DNA of 63,446 nt from Pilatotrama ljubarskyi (GCA_022385805.1 MU277764.1:1-63446), one strand, 5' to 3'. Shown: positions 40,151 through 52,823, numbered from the stretch's first letter. The notes: generated by a model from the letters alone, not told the origin. Numbers and translations: made by a program.

Positions 40151-42988
40151 TCAACGCCTGGTAGCAAGGTTCGTGGAACTCCTGTTCCTGATACCGCCCG
40201 TGACATCAGTAACTAAACGGCCATCTTCCTCAGCAAAAGCTAGACTGTTTCGATATCCAGGGCCGCCTGCAATGCCGACGTTGTTCGCATTCTTCTTCGA
40301 ATCGAGAGAGAATGCGTTGCTGACGACGGGCATGCTCAAACGCCTGATCCAGCCACCCCTCGGCTTCTCCGGACGAAGATTGAGCGGGGGCTCGGTAGGA
40401 CGAGAATCTCTGCGGGGGAGGACGTCGCGAGTCTTGTACTTGGACGCAGAGCATGACTCGCATCCGCAGTACGGTGCATGGTCCGCAGGCTGCGCAGCAG
40501 GTGACGAAGGCTGGCTTGAGGGATGTCTCGATGACATGCCCTGCGGAGGAGGAACAAGGTTACTGGTGCTCTGGGAATATGACGAAGGATATCTTGACTG
40601 TAGTGTGTCGATAGCCGGCCGCTGCGTTGCGGATACTCCAGGACCGATCGCGCCGCGGGAGCCATCGCTCGTATAACCGTCGCTTCTGCCACTTCTCGCA
40701 GTGAGAAGCTGCTGGCGTTCCCTCTCCAACTCCCGCGCTCGTTGCTCTATCTCACGCTCCTTCATGCGTAGCTCGAGGTCCCGTTCGCGAAGCTCAAGTT
40801 CCTCAAGCTCCTCGATGCGTTGTCTGCGCAGAGCGATCTCGTCAGGAGTGGGAGTGGCAGGTACGGAGGAGTAACGAGGCCCAGGTCCGCCGGTTGGGGG
40901 GTCTCGAGCGGTCGTCGTCGGTCCAGTCATGCGCAAGTAGTTGTCAAGGGAGGCCCGCGCACGTTCTTGAGTGGGGGAACCAGTTGTCTGTTGTGAGACG
41001 TTGGAAGTGCTGGCGGTCGGCTCGTATCGATGAGCAAGACTGGAAACGCTGGTCGGCAGTCGAGGGAGTTCGCGGGGAGGAGGCGATGACGGTCCGCCCT
41101 GCGAAGATCATAGATGAGTTATGCGTAGCGTGGACGAAACGAGGTTACTTACGCCACGGGCGTAGCGATCGCGAAGTGCAGCGACCATACTGCCACTGCC
41201 ATTACTTTTGCCAGTATCGCTGCGTTCGACGATCTTCGTCAGTGATGGCTCAGCAGGCCTAGGTCTCGCTGCATCAGGACTACGGCGTGCTCCGAACTCC
41301 GCGTCATCGACATAGTCCCCGCGCTTGTAAGGTCCGGGAGACACACCAGACTGGCTCGGAGGAGGTTCAGATGATGTAGAAGTCCGCTGCTCGGATTGAT
41401 TTCGAGTCGGCGTTGCCGATGATGACTGCGAAGAGTTAGACTGCGCGGTCTGCGGATGCGCAGGTTGCGCAGGCTTCCCAGGGCCAGGCGTCGGTAGGTC
41501 ACTGTCGTCCTGCCTTACTAAGGGCTCGCCAGCCGATCGAGGCGTCGTTGAGGGTGGGGTGAATAACTCAGTGCGGGGCGTTGGCGGCGAACGGCTATCT
41601 TCTGTTAGAGGAGTGTGGCCCATTTCAGGAATAGGCGACTCCGTAAAGCGGGGGAACGGTGCGAGGGCGGGGCCGCCCTGAGATTCTTGTGATAGCTCGG
41701 AGTGCTCCTGAGCAGGAGTACTCGCGGTGCTGGCATTGAACCTACTGCCACCCAGAGGAGGAAGAGGATAATGTGTTGGTGGGGAGGGGAAGGCAGCAAG
41801 CGAAGCCAAGGTGTTGGTGTGGTTTTTTCGCTCCCCGTGGTCGGTAACAGACTTACGCTCGTCCTGTTCCTTGGACTCCCTCAGTGAGCGGTCGTCTGTC
41901 GATGCTTGCTCTGCCGAAGGGGTCGGCGGGAAATACTGGGGAGGAGGTACCGGAGATTGGCCAGGAGTAACTGCGCGAGAGGAAGGGTCTTGCTCTGAGG
42001 CGTTCCGCGAAGAGTACTGGGGTGCAGGTTTGTCGGCGGGCGGAGCCAGGTCTCGGGCGGGCTCCCCTTGTTGCACAGAATCATGGTCATTAGTGCCTGA
42101 AGGACTTGAAGGCTCTTCTGATTGTTCGTTTACGCCGCCGACCTCTGGTAAGTCGGATGGCATAGCGCCGGACCATCCACCTTCACAGAGAGCCTTCCAC
42201 TGCCCAAGAGGACCGACAGTAGGAGAAAATCGGCGTACGCTTTCGCACCCACGGGCCCACTCCGCATCGGCGACCCGCGACAAGCTGGCAGCCAGGTTGT
42301 ACATGGTAGAGCTATGCCGTTGTGTAACCAGAAGCGCATGGTTACTGAAGGTGATGCTCAATAGTCAAGCGGGTACGTTGTGACATCAGGACGTACTATT
42401 TCTCCCGATTCACCTCAGGACCAAGGGCACTGAGGAGATTGATGTACCGCGTGTGCTCCTCGGCGGCATCCCTTGGGCTCTTCTTCGCTTTCCGCTCGTA
42501 TACTTGCCCAGCCTGCTTGATCTTCTGGTTCGCGGACGCGATCTTCTCGTCATGAGCCCTCTCCTCTTTCTGCACAGATGTCATGGCCTAGTCCCAACCA
42601 GCGCCACCGCTCATGCTTACCGCAAGCTTCTTGAACCATTTCTTCACTTCCCCACTGACATTGTCGCACTCCTTATCTGCATACTTCGCGAACTTGGCAT
42701 CCACTTCCGACATTGCCTCGAAGATCGTAGCGGTGGCATTCAGCGCATTGGCTTCGAGTTCTCAGACAATGCTCCCACTATTTCAGCTATGAAGGACATA
42801 CCGGGTATCTCTGACACACACTTTACAGACGCCGCCTCTCTCAAAGCCTTGGCTAGCTTCTTCTGCAGCTGAACGATAGCATTGGCGGCTTCGCAGTAGT
42901 CATTCAAAATGTTGACCACGGATTCGAGGGTTTTGCAAGACTTATGAATCTCAGAACGTTCTGCCAAAGCTGTCGTCGAGGACGCCAT
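40151..42988 (-). CDS. BAR/IMD-like protein with disordered middle and C-terminal coiled coil
   Basis: Probable membrane-shaping or cortical adaptor. ATG 42988 opens MASSTTALAERSEIHKSCK. The first about 230 residues are helical and BAR-like: LESVVNILNDYCEAANAIVQ and LQKKLAKALREAAS, LNATATIFEAMSEVDAKFAK, KECDNVSGEVKKWFKKL, KEERAHDEKIASANQKIKQA with YERKAKKS, and EEHTRYINLLSALGPEVNRE. They end with MYNLAASLSRVADAEWARGC, and this heptad spacing is the basis of the call. Next is a long Pro/Ser/Thr-rich disordered part. A charged coiled coil (IALRRQRIEELEELELRERD and RMKEREIEQRARELERERQQ) and a Ser-rich tail with a Cys cluster (YCGCESCSASKY) precede the stop. It resembles I-BAR/Ivy1-type fungal proteins, but the exact subfamily is an inference. 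Some splice sites in the BAR part are uncertain. Confidence 0.7.
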
Positions 42989-43664
42989 AGGAAGCGTCGA
43001 GGATAGCAAGGGCAACGCCGAGCTTCGAAGGGGACGGAGGTGAGAGGGTCGATCGCGACCGTTTCGGGCTGAGCTGCGGCGACGGGCCGTCCCACGCGAG
43101 ATTCAATCGGAGTCTCGTTTTCCCTAGTTCGTCCCTTCTCACTTCCCTCTCCGCGCGAATACCACTAGCGGCTTAGACCGCGGCCGCAGCGCAAGTTTGC
43201 GTAGATCACAGTACAGTACTGGAGACTGTCCTGGAGCAGAGCATCCGAGTAACCAAGCAGTCGTCAACATATGCCGCGACAAGACCACAAGAACATGCTT
43301 CATCCTTCCTAGGCCTTGGAGGGACCTGACCGCTTGTTGAGCACACGACGTCAGGTCGGTCCCTCTGGCTACATGCGCATATGCACTGCGGCCTTAGGAA
43401 CCTGGTACCAAGCCATGGATCGCTGGTACAATGCGCGCATTTCTCGTCTATAACGAATTAGCAACAGACGAGAGCGAAGGAATGTAAGTATGATGCAATG
43501 CGGGGTCAACATGAGATCCGTGTGATGAGCGAGGATGATGCATGCGATGGATGAGAAGGGGAGTCCACGAGAAGCGGCACGTCCGAGGGAGATGAAGACA
43601 AGGCTCGATGGTGTTTGAGGCAATGGGCCGATGATGCGACCTTGCGGGCATGCGCATTGAAATA
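42989..43664. other. Intergenic, no supported gene
   Basis: About 675 bp between the BAR-like start and the Med19 stop, both minus strand. It contains the BAR-like promoter and the Med19 3' UTR. Confidence 0.5.
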
Positions 43665-45194
43665 CTATGCGTGCGGCGTCGGTTGCTGGATAGGCACCTG
43701 CGAATGCCCGTTCACATCCTGCCAAGGTATTAGCACCGCGTACAGAAACAAGTGCATTCATGCGACATCGTTGCGACACAGGTCGCAGCGGGAAAGGATG
43801 GAGAAGTCTGGGCGCAACACATACCAGGCGTTGCTTCTTCTGCGGTCGAGGACGCACACCCGCATTGCCTGCTTTCGCTCCCTTCACCTGAGGTCTTGGC
43901 CCATCCTGATATTGTACAACCGGCGGAACATTGCCGTTCACCTGCAGGCCGCCATCGGTCGAGTATTCCCTCTCTCGCTTGACTCCGCGCATCGGATGTG
44001 GGGGTGCCTGCTCAGCTTGAGCATAGCTTGTTGGTGGCACCTGTGCTGCAACACCATGCTGCGGAGCTGCTACGGCCGGCGGCGGGACGCCGACACCAGG
44101 TCCAGGCGTCGACACAGAGCGCGGAGTTCCGATGCCGACGGGAGTTCTGCCCCGGGATTGCGGAGGTTGCTGATGCGCCGGGGGTGGTTTGGGTACACCC
44201 GGACGCGGCGTGGATTGAGGAGGCGGCCCTGCTGGTGTCGAGACTGGTATGGCAGCAGGACTTGCTGGGAGAGCCGACGGAGTATTCGGGGCTGCGCCGG
44301 CAACAGGTTGAGAAAGGCCTTGAGCCTGTGCTTTCGCCATCCTCTTGAGTTCCTTCTGCAGAGGCAGGGAGTATTAATGAGGCATGACAGTCGTAAGCAC
44401 AAGGTCTGCAAGATATACTAACCCGGCGCTTCCTATCCTCCCTTGCTTGTGAGGACTCCGCTACCAATGCATGTATATTCCACTGCACAAAGTTGAGTTA
44501 TTGTGAGGGACCACTGCTGACCAACGTACCCCTTTGAGGCCCTCTAAGCTGACAGAGAATGCATCGCGTTGTGTCCTGAGATCGAAGGGTGTTATTGGAA
44601 TCTTTTGCTTGGGCGGTATTTGCATTAAGGTGGTGAGATAGTCATCTTTCTTCATCGAGTGCTTCCCTGTGTTCTCTGAAATCGTATGCCAGATACATTA
44701 GCGCATGCAGAGAACATACCTGGTATGCCCTTGATGAGGTGCCTGTAGTTCTTGAACTTCTTCTCTCCCTTCCCGCCCTCCTCCTCGTCCCCATCATGAC
44801 CTGCTCCCGGCGTATGGGCTGCAGGAGATGAAGCTGCCACGTCTCGGGGAGGGATCTCCTTCTCCTTTCCCTTGCCTTTTTCTGTGGCGCTTGACGTCGT
44901 GGCCTGGGGGATAGAGCCCGCTGGAGACGCAAAAGGCCGCACGTATTTGTCGTAAGAAGGTAACAGTTGAAAGCGCGTGAGTAGATCTTCGGTGCTCGTG
45001 AAGTACGGGCGAGGCTGTTGTGGGCCTGGTGAACGCAGGAGGTCAGCGACATGGGAGCTAGAGTATGCAAGCGGTAGTGAGCGACCTGGAGGCGGCAGAT
45101 AGAGAGGGGGCATTTCAGGCATCGTAGATGGTCCTGCGAGGGCATTCGTATGCTGGGGAGAGCGATGAGGAGGATGCTGCTCGTCGATGTCCAT
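43665..45194 (-). CDS. MED19: Mediator complex subunit 19 (Med19/Rox3)
   Basis: Head-module subunit of the RNA polymerase II Mediator, nuclear. From ATG 45194 the protein reads MDIDEQHPPHRSPQHTNALA, then PYFTSTEDLLTRFQLLPSYD with KYVRPF. The hallmark region is KKFKNYRHLIKGIPGKH, spliced to SMKKDDYLTTLMQIPPKQKI and PFDLRTQRDAFSVSLEGLKG. Next is a basic segment (SSQAREDRKRRKELKRMAKA) and a Pro/Gln/Gly-rich tail. It ends KREREYSTDGG and a nuclear-localisation-like PRPQKKQRL, the last exon adding DVNGHSQVPIQQPTPHA before the stop 43667-43665. Low-complexity tails are usual in fungal Med19. An in-frame ATG at 45287 (MNRSEFEMDALCRLL) would extend the N-terminus by 31 residues. It is divergent from the MFS gene. 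Confidence 0.9.
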
Positions 45195-45963
45195 GACGGC
45201 GAGGACGAGGAGCGTGAGGTCGGACTGGCAGCGAGGTCGCGACAAGAGACGACACAAAGCGTCCATTTCAAACTCAGAACGGTTCATTTCACGGCGCGTA
45301 GGCGGGATAAGTAAGGAGTACAAGCCCCCTAGAAGAGCTACTTACCGAGTAACAAGTCCGCCTAACTCGGGTAAGAACGGGGTTCTTATCTGCCGTCGGT
45401 CGAGCGGACCGCGCCGTGAGGTCATCTTACTTACTATCCCGTCCCCAGATGCTGGACGCCCAACAGAATTTCGGGCTCAGTTTCGACATAGCAGTCCCAA
45501 AACATCTCCAAAATTCATTCTGCTTGTTTTTCAGGCATGGCCACTGTATCCCCTAAGGCTTCCTGCAAGAAGATTTGCACAAAAATGCACATACAGGAGA
45601 TGAGAGCCAGCAGAAAGCCCTCTGACCCGGGAATCTGGAAACCTAAGCGCCATACGGCCTGGAGACATTCACCTTCTGTTACTTTGCTCACAGGTCTTGA
45701 TTTCCTCACCCAACTTCCTGGAATACCAAGCAGCCCATTGAGCTCCATGCGGCCATACAGAAAGTATGTGTGTACGGTGCGATCGTGCTAAGCTACAAGG
45801 CAATGTCCAGCTTCTGGGGTCACCCTGGGCGCTTATCCAGCATCTGGGGACGGGATAGTATCATCGCCCGCCACCGCCACGGCTTGCGGCGACTCGGCGA
45901 GGCGTGCGCATGCCGCCAACTTATCTCTCGTCTTCACCACCACCACCCTGAGCCTCGCCAACC
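45195..45963. promoter_or_regulatory. Divergent promoter region, MED19 / MFS transporter
   Basis: 770 bp between divergent start codons. It includes a 7-bp inverted repeat (TAAGAAC, GGG, GTTCTTA at 45372-45388). Several splice-donor-like and TTAC words occur near 45300-45440. No gene is seen. Confidence 0.5.
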
Positions 45964-48801
45964 ATGGCGAGCTCGCCGACTTACCAGGCTGTCGACGCGG
46001 TCGTCTCGTCTAACTTCTCCGTCTACTCCGCGTCTGTCTCACGAGCGCGAGGTTCAGAACAGCCTCTAGCCTTTCAGACATCGCCTGACCTCGCATCTGA
46101 GCATGCCCCGCTCCTGGGTAGTCGGAAGAAGCCTTTCTACCGACCAAGGCCCTTATGGTACGTGTCCACTTCTTGTGTAGGGGACCGTTCGTTCGCGCGT
46201 AATTGCCCCGGACTGGGTGTTCCGTCCTTCAGCGCTCCGTGCGGCCCAAGGCCTGCAGCCATGCCGTTGGCCCTTGGCTTGATAAGCCAGCAGTCGAGGG
46301 AGGACTGGCTACATGTCTGCCCTTGCATGCTCTGGTATGACCCCGTCAAAGCGCGTTGACGCGATATTGGCCTCGTGTGCCTGTGTACATAGCGAAGGCT
46401 GCAGCACCTCTTGGGCGATATGTGTGCAGCTGTCGCCCATAGCGGAGAGAATTGGTCTCCTTACAGTGTTCGAAACCTACATCGCTGTATGATCCTCGAA
46501 ATTCATCTCCATTCCCGTTTTGTGCTTATCACTTCCGGCCCTACAATGACGCTGACTGACCGCGCCCCAGGCTTGTCCCGTTCGCAGTCGTCGCGTCCAT
46601 CGTGGTGAGTAGAATGGCAGCCCCCCAACCGGTGCGTACAAATGTCTGACGAGCTCTCAGCGCGGTATGACCCTTGCTCCACGAGTGCAAGTCTATACGC
46701 AGTTGTCCTGTAACGCGATTTACGGGCATGACGTCTACGATCACACCGGCCTTAACCACACTATCGTCGCATCGGGCGCTCAACATATCCCACAGCTACA
46801 CATGGACGCGGCGGGTCCTGCCTACGACCCTCTCGTATACATCCAATCCGGCGGAGGCCTACTGGGTCACAGCGCCTTTGGCGCTCTTGAAGATGATGAC
46901 GAGCCCGACCCTCGCCTCCCTCCTTCGACGCGCTGCTTGAGAGACCCCGCGGTGCAAGCAGGGGCAGCTAGACTACAAACTATCATGACTACAACCATGG
47001 GCACCCTATCCGCTCTTACCACAGGTTGGTGGGGAAGCTTTGGCGAACGATATGGTCGTACCAAGGTTCTCGCGGCGGCCACCATGGGTTTGTTCATGAC
47101 GTTCGTTCTCGAATTTCATTGCAGGCTGGACAGGGTAGCTGAGTTTTTCTGCAATAGCGACCTCGTCTTCATCCTGGTTTCCACCCCTCACAGCATTTTC
47201 GCTGCCCACGGCCACAAGCTCTTGATTTTCTCTCCTATCATAGAAGGTTTACTCGGAGGCTGGGTTACCCTTCAGGCTGCAACCTCAGCCTACGTTTCTG
47301 ACTGCACCTCCGACGGCTCTCGAGCGCGCATATTCTCTCGATTCACCGGAATGTTTTATTTCGGCTTCGCCGTGGGCCCGATGATCGGCGCGTTCCTCAT
47401 ACGTCATCCATTCATTCCCATCTTCTCCCCTGCTGTTGGTGTGCATAATGGTGCACCTACAGTAACCTCAGTGTTCTACGTTGCTGCTACCGCGTCCTTC
47501 GTCAATCTCTTCCTGGCCCTCTTCTTGTTTCCGGAATCTTTGGAGAAGAAGAAGGCCAAGGCTGCAGCAACTCAGTCGTCATCGTCCGTCTTGGGACAAG
47601 CCGACTCTGTCACACCCTCGGAGATCGGAAAGCGCAGTGCCATCACACGATTCCTCAGCCCGCTTGCGCTGTTTTTGCCGAAAACTGTCGAAATGCCCGA
47701 TGGCCGCAAGCGGAGGGATTGGAACATGACCCTGCTTGCGATCGTTCTCTTTGGCCATCTTCTTTCACTGGTGAGTCGTTCACTCGGAAGCAGCCTGCTA
47801 GACTTTACCGTGCCTTCGACAGGGTGTATTCCAGGTCAAGTATATTTACGCCGAGCACGTATACAGCTGGGGGGCTGAACAGGTTAGTCGCACCCATGTT
47901 CTGCTCTCGTTTCGGCTGACAGCGTCGTCACAGCTCAGTTACTACATCTCATTCATGGGCTTCTCTCGCGCTGTCCACCTTTTGTTCATCCTTCCCTGTG
48001 AGCATGCCCATGATATGCACCGCCCGTCTGTCGCGCTGACTATCCGTCTGTAGTCCTCATCGCTATGTTCAAGCCGAAGCCGAAGCCTTCACAGACGTCT
48101 GCTCTATCTGACAGGCAGCCGAAGAACCCGGTCAAGCCGACTCCTGCTGCACTGGCCAAGGAGATGCGCTTCGATCTATCCCTCATCCGCGGATCACTCT
48201 TCGTGGACCTCCTATCTCACTCCCTTGTCATGCTCTCTCCAGCTGACGCTAGCCCGGCGCTTTTCGTCGGCGCTACTGCCTTGAGCAGTTTCGGCGCCGG
48301 ACTCGTCCCTGCCACGAACAGCCTCGCCCTGTGCATCATGCAGGCTCGCGGTGAGGACGACGCTGGCAAGCTCTTCGGCGCTTTCTCTGTCCTTCAAGCT
48401 GTAGGGCAAATGATCCTCGGCGTGAGTGCTCTTGCTCGGCCAGTGCTCTCGCATCGCTTACTCACTGCCCGCAGCCCATCCTGTTCGGCTTCATCTTCGT
48501 CGAGACTGTCGCCAAGTTCCCGAAGGCCATCTTCTCTGTCGCGGCCGGCATCCTCATCGTGGCCATCGCTATCCTCTGCTTGCTCCGTCCTGATGCGGGC
48601 TTGAAGGGCCGACGGAAACCTAAGCGTCTCAGTGCTGACGCTGTCGAGGCGCAGGCAGATGCTCGGCGCGGGCGTTCGCGCGCAAGCAAGGATCTCCGCA
48701 GGCCAAGCATGAACAGTATGCTCGTCCCTACCAACGGTCAATCCGTAGGACCTACGAGCTACGGTTCTACGGTGGTATCTGGTTCTGGTTCGGTTTCATG
48801 A
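45964..48801 (+). CDS. Major facilitator superfamily transporter
   Basis: Multi-pass membrane transporter of unknown substrate. The Ser-rich cytosolic N-terminus starts MASSPTYQAVDAVVSSNFSV and contains HAPLLGSRKK, a dileucine-type sorting signal that hints at the vacuole. A first helix (WLVPFAVVASIVRG) follows, then a long outer loop with Asn-linked glycosylation sites (GLNHTIVA). The motif-A region is LTTGWWGSFGERYGRTKVLA. Later come HKLLIFSPIIEGLLGGWVTL, SRARIFSRFTGMFYFGFAVG with PMIGAFL, VFYVAATASFVNLFLALFLF, a central Ser-rich loop, MTLLAIVLFGHLLSL, SYYISFMGFSRAVHLLFILP, LFVGATALSSFGAGLVPATN and GRKLF-like GKLFGAFSVLQAVGQM. The last helices (PILFGFIFVETVAKF, SVAAGILIVAIAILCLL) lead into a basic Ser-rich tail. 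Six or more introns; the first (46158-46570) is about 410 bp. The layout resembles tetracycline-resistance/HIAT1-like MFS carriers. Confidence 0.85.
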
Positions 48802-50099
48802 CCGCCGTTCGGCACTGCTGTCTCTTGTCTGCCAGATGGGTCTCATGATATTCTTGGCTTAACTTCGGAAGGATCATAGATGGATACAGACTACCACCCT
48901 CACTGTCGTTATCGTATGTATACTAGACTGGCTAACCTACAACATCGCAGTTACTTGTACTCCTTGGGCTCACCGCCATCTCGCAAACTCCGCCCGCAGC
49001 TTAGACCCTGAGACCCCATCGCTCGAGGTTCTGTTGGCGGAAGGTCCAAGGTAATTGCTCTGTCCGGTCCGGTGCGAAGAGCGCGTTTGTGGTCTGCAGG
49101 TAGGCGACGTGGGCGACTGGGCTAAACGCGCGTTTAGAGATTTCGGGGTAATGCGCATGGCCCGCGGTTTATAGCTCATGCGCGGCTCATCTCCCACTGC
49201 ACCGTCAATAACAAACGCATACGCCTTCTGTAGCCCGGCTTCCTGTTGCACCACCGTCCACACGGACTTTCATGCGTTCGTCACTAACATCAGTACTATC
49301 AATCGTTTTGGCCGCTGACGCTCATCAGTGGCTCCTCCCCATCTCTTCCGGCGCTCCCTCTCAACCTCCGCATCTCCTAGCGTGCTTCTGCTTGTATCCC
49401 GCGGCGAATGGGGCCCCCTGGCACTAATCCGCTGAAGAGCAGCATGTCACAGTGCCGCGCTGGGAGCCCAGCACACCGATGTTCATTAGCCTGGAGTAAT
49501 CCCTGAGATTGCGCTCGGTAGATGCTCACACTTAAAAAGCCCGGGGAGCTTGGAGGATTCGGTGCCAGTGAGCGCTCGGAGCGGAATCGATTCGGGCGCT
49601 GTTCCGATGCGATGTTCTCATTCCGCTCGCTCCTGAAGTACGTTCCTGGCTTCTGTTTAGCAGTTCTCAATTCTCGGCTGATCAGATGCCTGTGAGCGTA
49701 GGCTTCAAATTCCTTCACTACTAGACGAGATGCAGAACATCATTTGTGAGCTGAAGGTCATCTCGAAGCCCTTGGCGCGCGAACGGGTGAATATGCTAAC
49801 GTGAGTCGTAAAGACGTTGCTTTTCAGCTAGATCCATGGGGGAGCCTCAGTGTCACGGCGAGTCTTGCATGTTTGCTACCGTTCGTTCAGGGCTTCCTAT
49901 TGACAGGCCGACATCCCCGCCACACAGCTGTCCACAGCTATCTGTTGGCAGCACTTCTTGGGCGGCGCGCGCATGGATAGGCCATCGCGAACTCTGCGCC
50001 GTGCGACCACTTCTTAGCAGAGGGCGTCAAATGGAAGTACAGGGAGGACCTACATATATCCTCAGCGTCGACGACGGTGGGTGAAGCTCGCTCGCTGCC
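48802..50099. other. Intergenic, no supported gene
   Basis: About 1.3 kb between the MFS stop and DUF6534 copy D, both plus strand. Frames such as 49377-49718 (minus) have no recognisable domain. The right end must hold the copy D promoter. Confidence 0.5.
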
Positions 50100-52466
50100 A
50101 TGTCTGTCACAGCAACACAAACCCATGCGGATCAGCTCCCATCCGTGCCCGTGATTCCGAAGCTTCCGTCCCTCGACAACAGCTTCGGCGCTTTTCTGAT
50201 AGCCACATTCATTGGGCTCATGTGAGTGATTCTCTCGTGTTCTGCTCCGCGATCTATGCCGGCTTATAATCGCCAATCTCGTGTAATGCAGGATGTACGG
50301 GCTCACCATACACCAATCCTATAGATACTATCGTCTCTTCCCCAGGGATGCAATGATACTCCGTATGATTGTCAGTCGATTTGCCTTTCTTCACGGCTTC
50401 CGCCCTCCTGAAACACCTTTCTGCCCGAATTCAGGTGACTCTTATAGTGTGAGTGTATCGGACGCCAGAGGCGCGACTTCGGAGTTCTCAAACTGTTCCA
50501 GCGTCCTCGAGACAGTACACGTTATCTTGTGCATGCATATCTGGTTCGTCATCTTTCAGTCGGGACTCAGAGAGCCGGTGTTGATCATGAGTGAAGCTAC
50601 TACTACCTCGTATCAAACTACTCCAAGCCGACGGCTCTGCTTGAGGGTGTATGGTAGGAACAGCTTCAACAAGATGTTTGAATGATTGCGACTGACATCC
50701 AGGACGCAGGTCGATCCGCGTGAGTACTCGAGTCCTCTTCATGGCCATAGTATCTCCAAGTACCCGCCGGCTGATTCTGGATGTGCGTATCAGGTCTTTC
50801 CACTCTTGACCGTACGTGTTTGCAATCGAGACTCCACTGTCGCAGCCTCACGTCGATTGTAGGCTCTAATTGTTCTTACCTCTGAGAGGTGAGACCGTGC
50901 TGGCCCGACCACTTCATAATTTCATCATTGACGACCGGGTAGCTTTTTCACTCGCCGCGTCTACCTCAGTAGGTATTCACGCCTCGTCTCGCGCACATAC
51001 TCTACTGATCCTGTTTCGACAGTTGGGAGGCAATTTCGGGCAGTAGTAGTCGCAGTATGTGCAGTCCTCATTGCTTCCATAGTTTGTCACCCCTGATAAA
51101 TGAGCGCCACTCTCACAGCCCGTTCTCATGCTCTTCATCCTAGGTAATCGCCCATATCTTCTCCATGCGGAATAAACATTGATGGGTATCGCTTCCGACC
51201 ACAGCATTCGCGACAGGTACGTGCTAGGTCTATACATGCTATGACGACTGTCAAAGCCGGGACCGACCTGGTCTGTCCTCTGTTGCTTAGCCGCCACTGT
51301 TGAAGCGTAAGTACAGACGTTGCCGAGTTCGTGCAAGGACCCAATGCATCACTCACCTCTCCTCAGCTTCATCAAGCCGACGTTCGCGGATTTCGACAGC
51401 GTTGCGGTAGGTTCAAGTCTCCGAGGCCGGGGTCCTCGAACAGTAACATGCTAGTATCCCACTAAAAATACCTCATCATGTCGCAGTGGATGTCGTCAGC
51501 TGGCTTCGGTTTTGCTGTCCTAGTCGACTCCTTGCTCACGGGAACACTCATCCTGGTGTTGCGGAAAAGCAGGACAGGCTTTAGAAAGTGCGATCTCGGT
51601 TCCGTCCTGCCCTTTCATCCAATCCACTGAAATCTCTTGCCACTCACGCAGAACAGACTCGCTCATCGGGCTCATGATCGTCTATGCTGTCAATACTGGT
51701 GAGTAGTTCCCATTCGTCGTGCCTGATGTTTCTCATTGGAATGCTGTCAGGGCTCTTGACAGGGTACATCCTGTCATATCTCAGAAGCCGGAGTGTGCAC
51801 GCTGACGTGCTCACTATCAGAATCCTGGATCTAGTATCATTCATTTTCGTGAGTGCACTACCGACATGATCGTTTTGCTCATGCATGAAAGCTGAATGCT
51901 GTCGCCTCAATAAATCAGGCAATAGTCTTCCCCGACAACCTGATCTATGCAGCATTCAACGTCGTCGCGGCAAAGTGTTGAGTACACTCAATTCACATCT
52001 CATGAAGCTCGCCTAACATGCTCCAAAGCATATGCAAATGCCGTACTTGCAGTGTAAGGACCGAGCCATCCTTTCGTCACTTGGTGGCAGATGCCAGCCT
52101 TGATCGCACACATACCCGGCTGTGAAAGCGGTGATGAAAGGCGCTAACTACTCGGGCTGCTGCAGGCTGAACTCCCGGGAGTCCCTTAGGGTCAAAGTCC
52201 AGCGGGACTGCTTCGGCTCAGACATGATGGACTTGACTGGCTTCAAAGAGACGGTCAGAGAGGGCAACAACGATACAGAGGTCACTGCGCACAAGTGGAA
52301 TCTCCTACAGGTCCGTCACGCGTCTCGTTTGTTTCCACCGAGGTACTTACAGGTTCCGTCGCCGCTGTCCTCGCAGCTTGCGACTTTGCAAGGCATCTCC
52401 TCGTCGAGCAGTGTAGTGGACATCAAGGCTCCAGGGGACACCGAGATGCGCGGCGACTTGGGTTGA
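50100..52466 (+). CDS. DUF6534-type multi-pass membrane protein, copy D
   Basis: Fourth member of the family, on the opposite strand from the others. ATG 50100 opens MSVTATQTHADQLPSVPVIP, then KLPSLDNSFGAFLIATFIGL. Exons run MYGLTIHQSYRYYRLFPRDA, LETVHVILCMHIW, YYYLVSNYSKPTALLEGVW, the 10-nt micro-exon 50710-50719, IKPTFADFDSVA, QWMSSAGFGFAVLVDSLLTG with LILVLRKSRTGF, TDSLIGLMIVYAVNTG, VFPDNLIYAAFNVVAAK, AYANAVLA, and LNSRESLRVKVQRDCFGSDM with a tail ending MRGDLG. Exon borders match copies B and C, showing descent from one ancestor. The frame is intact wherever I could follow it. The cytosolic tail (VPSPLSSQLATLQGISSSSS) is spliced on by a GTCCGT donor, and ends VVDIKAPGDTEMRGDLG, a weak echo of the tails of B and C. 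Confidence 0.82.
50710..50719 (+). other. 10-nt micro-exon of DUF6534 copy D
   Basis: GTCGATCCGC between acceptor ACGCAG and donor GTGAGT. With the TG of the preceding exon it encodes W-S-I-R. Confidence 0.75.
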
Positions 52467-52823
52467 GGGGCAGACGGCGATGCAGAGTCGAGATAAGCGT
52501 ACGAGATCGCCACAGGGACGATCTAGGGGAGCCTAGTAGTGAGCCCAATCCGAATAGTGTGTTCAGAATGGCCCGACGTGCAGCGCACTTAATCTATGGA
52601 TCGCCGGTCGATAATGCTCGCACATGGTCCTTCAAGACAAAGTCAGGCCTCAGGCTTATGGTGGAACCACTCGAAAGCTGGCGCTCCTGCTGCGCTACGG
52701 ATACCTGTGGGCAGCCGGCTTACTCGCATCCTACACCCTTTCCGACAACAGCCGTGCGTCCCGTCGCTCCTACTATCACCCGGCGATATCGAATCAATAA
52801 TACGATGCTCGCTCTCAGGCTCT
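52467..52823. other. Convergent intergenic region
   Basis: 357 bp between the stop codons of DUF6534 copy D (plus) and lipase 1 (minus). No gene is seen. Confidence 0.5.

Noticed and set aside
43615..44421. 268-codon plus-strand frame
   Set aside because: It lies antisense to the Pro/Gln-rich coding region of MED19, has no domain, and is explained by the codon bias of the real gene.
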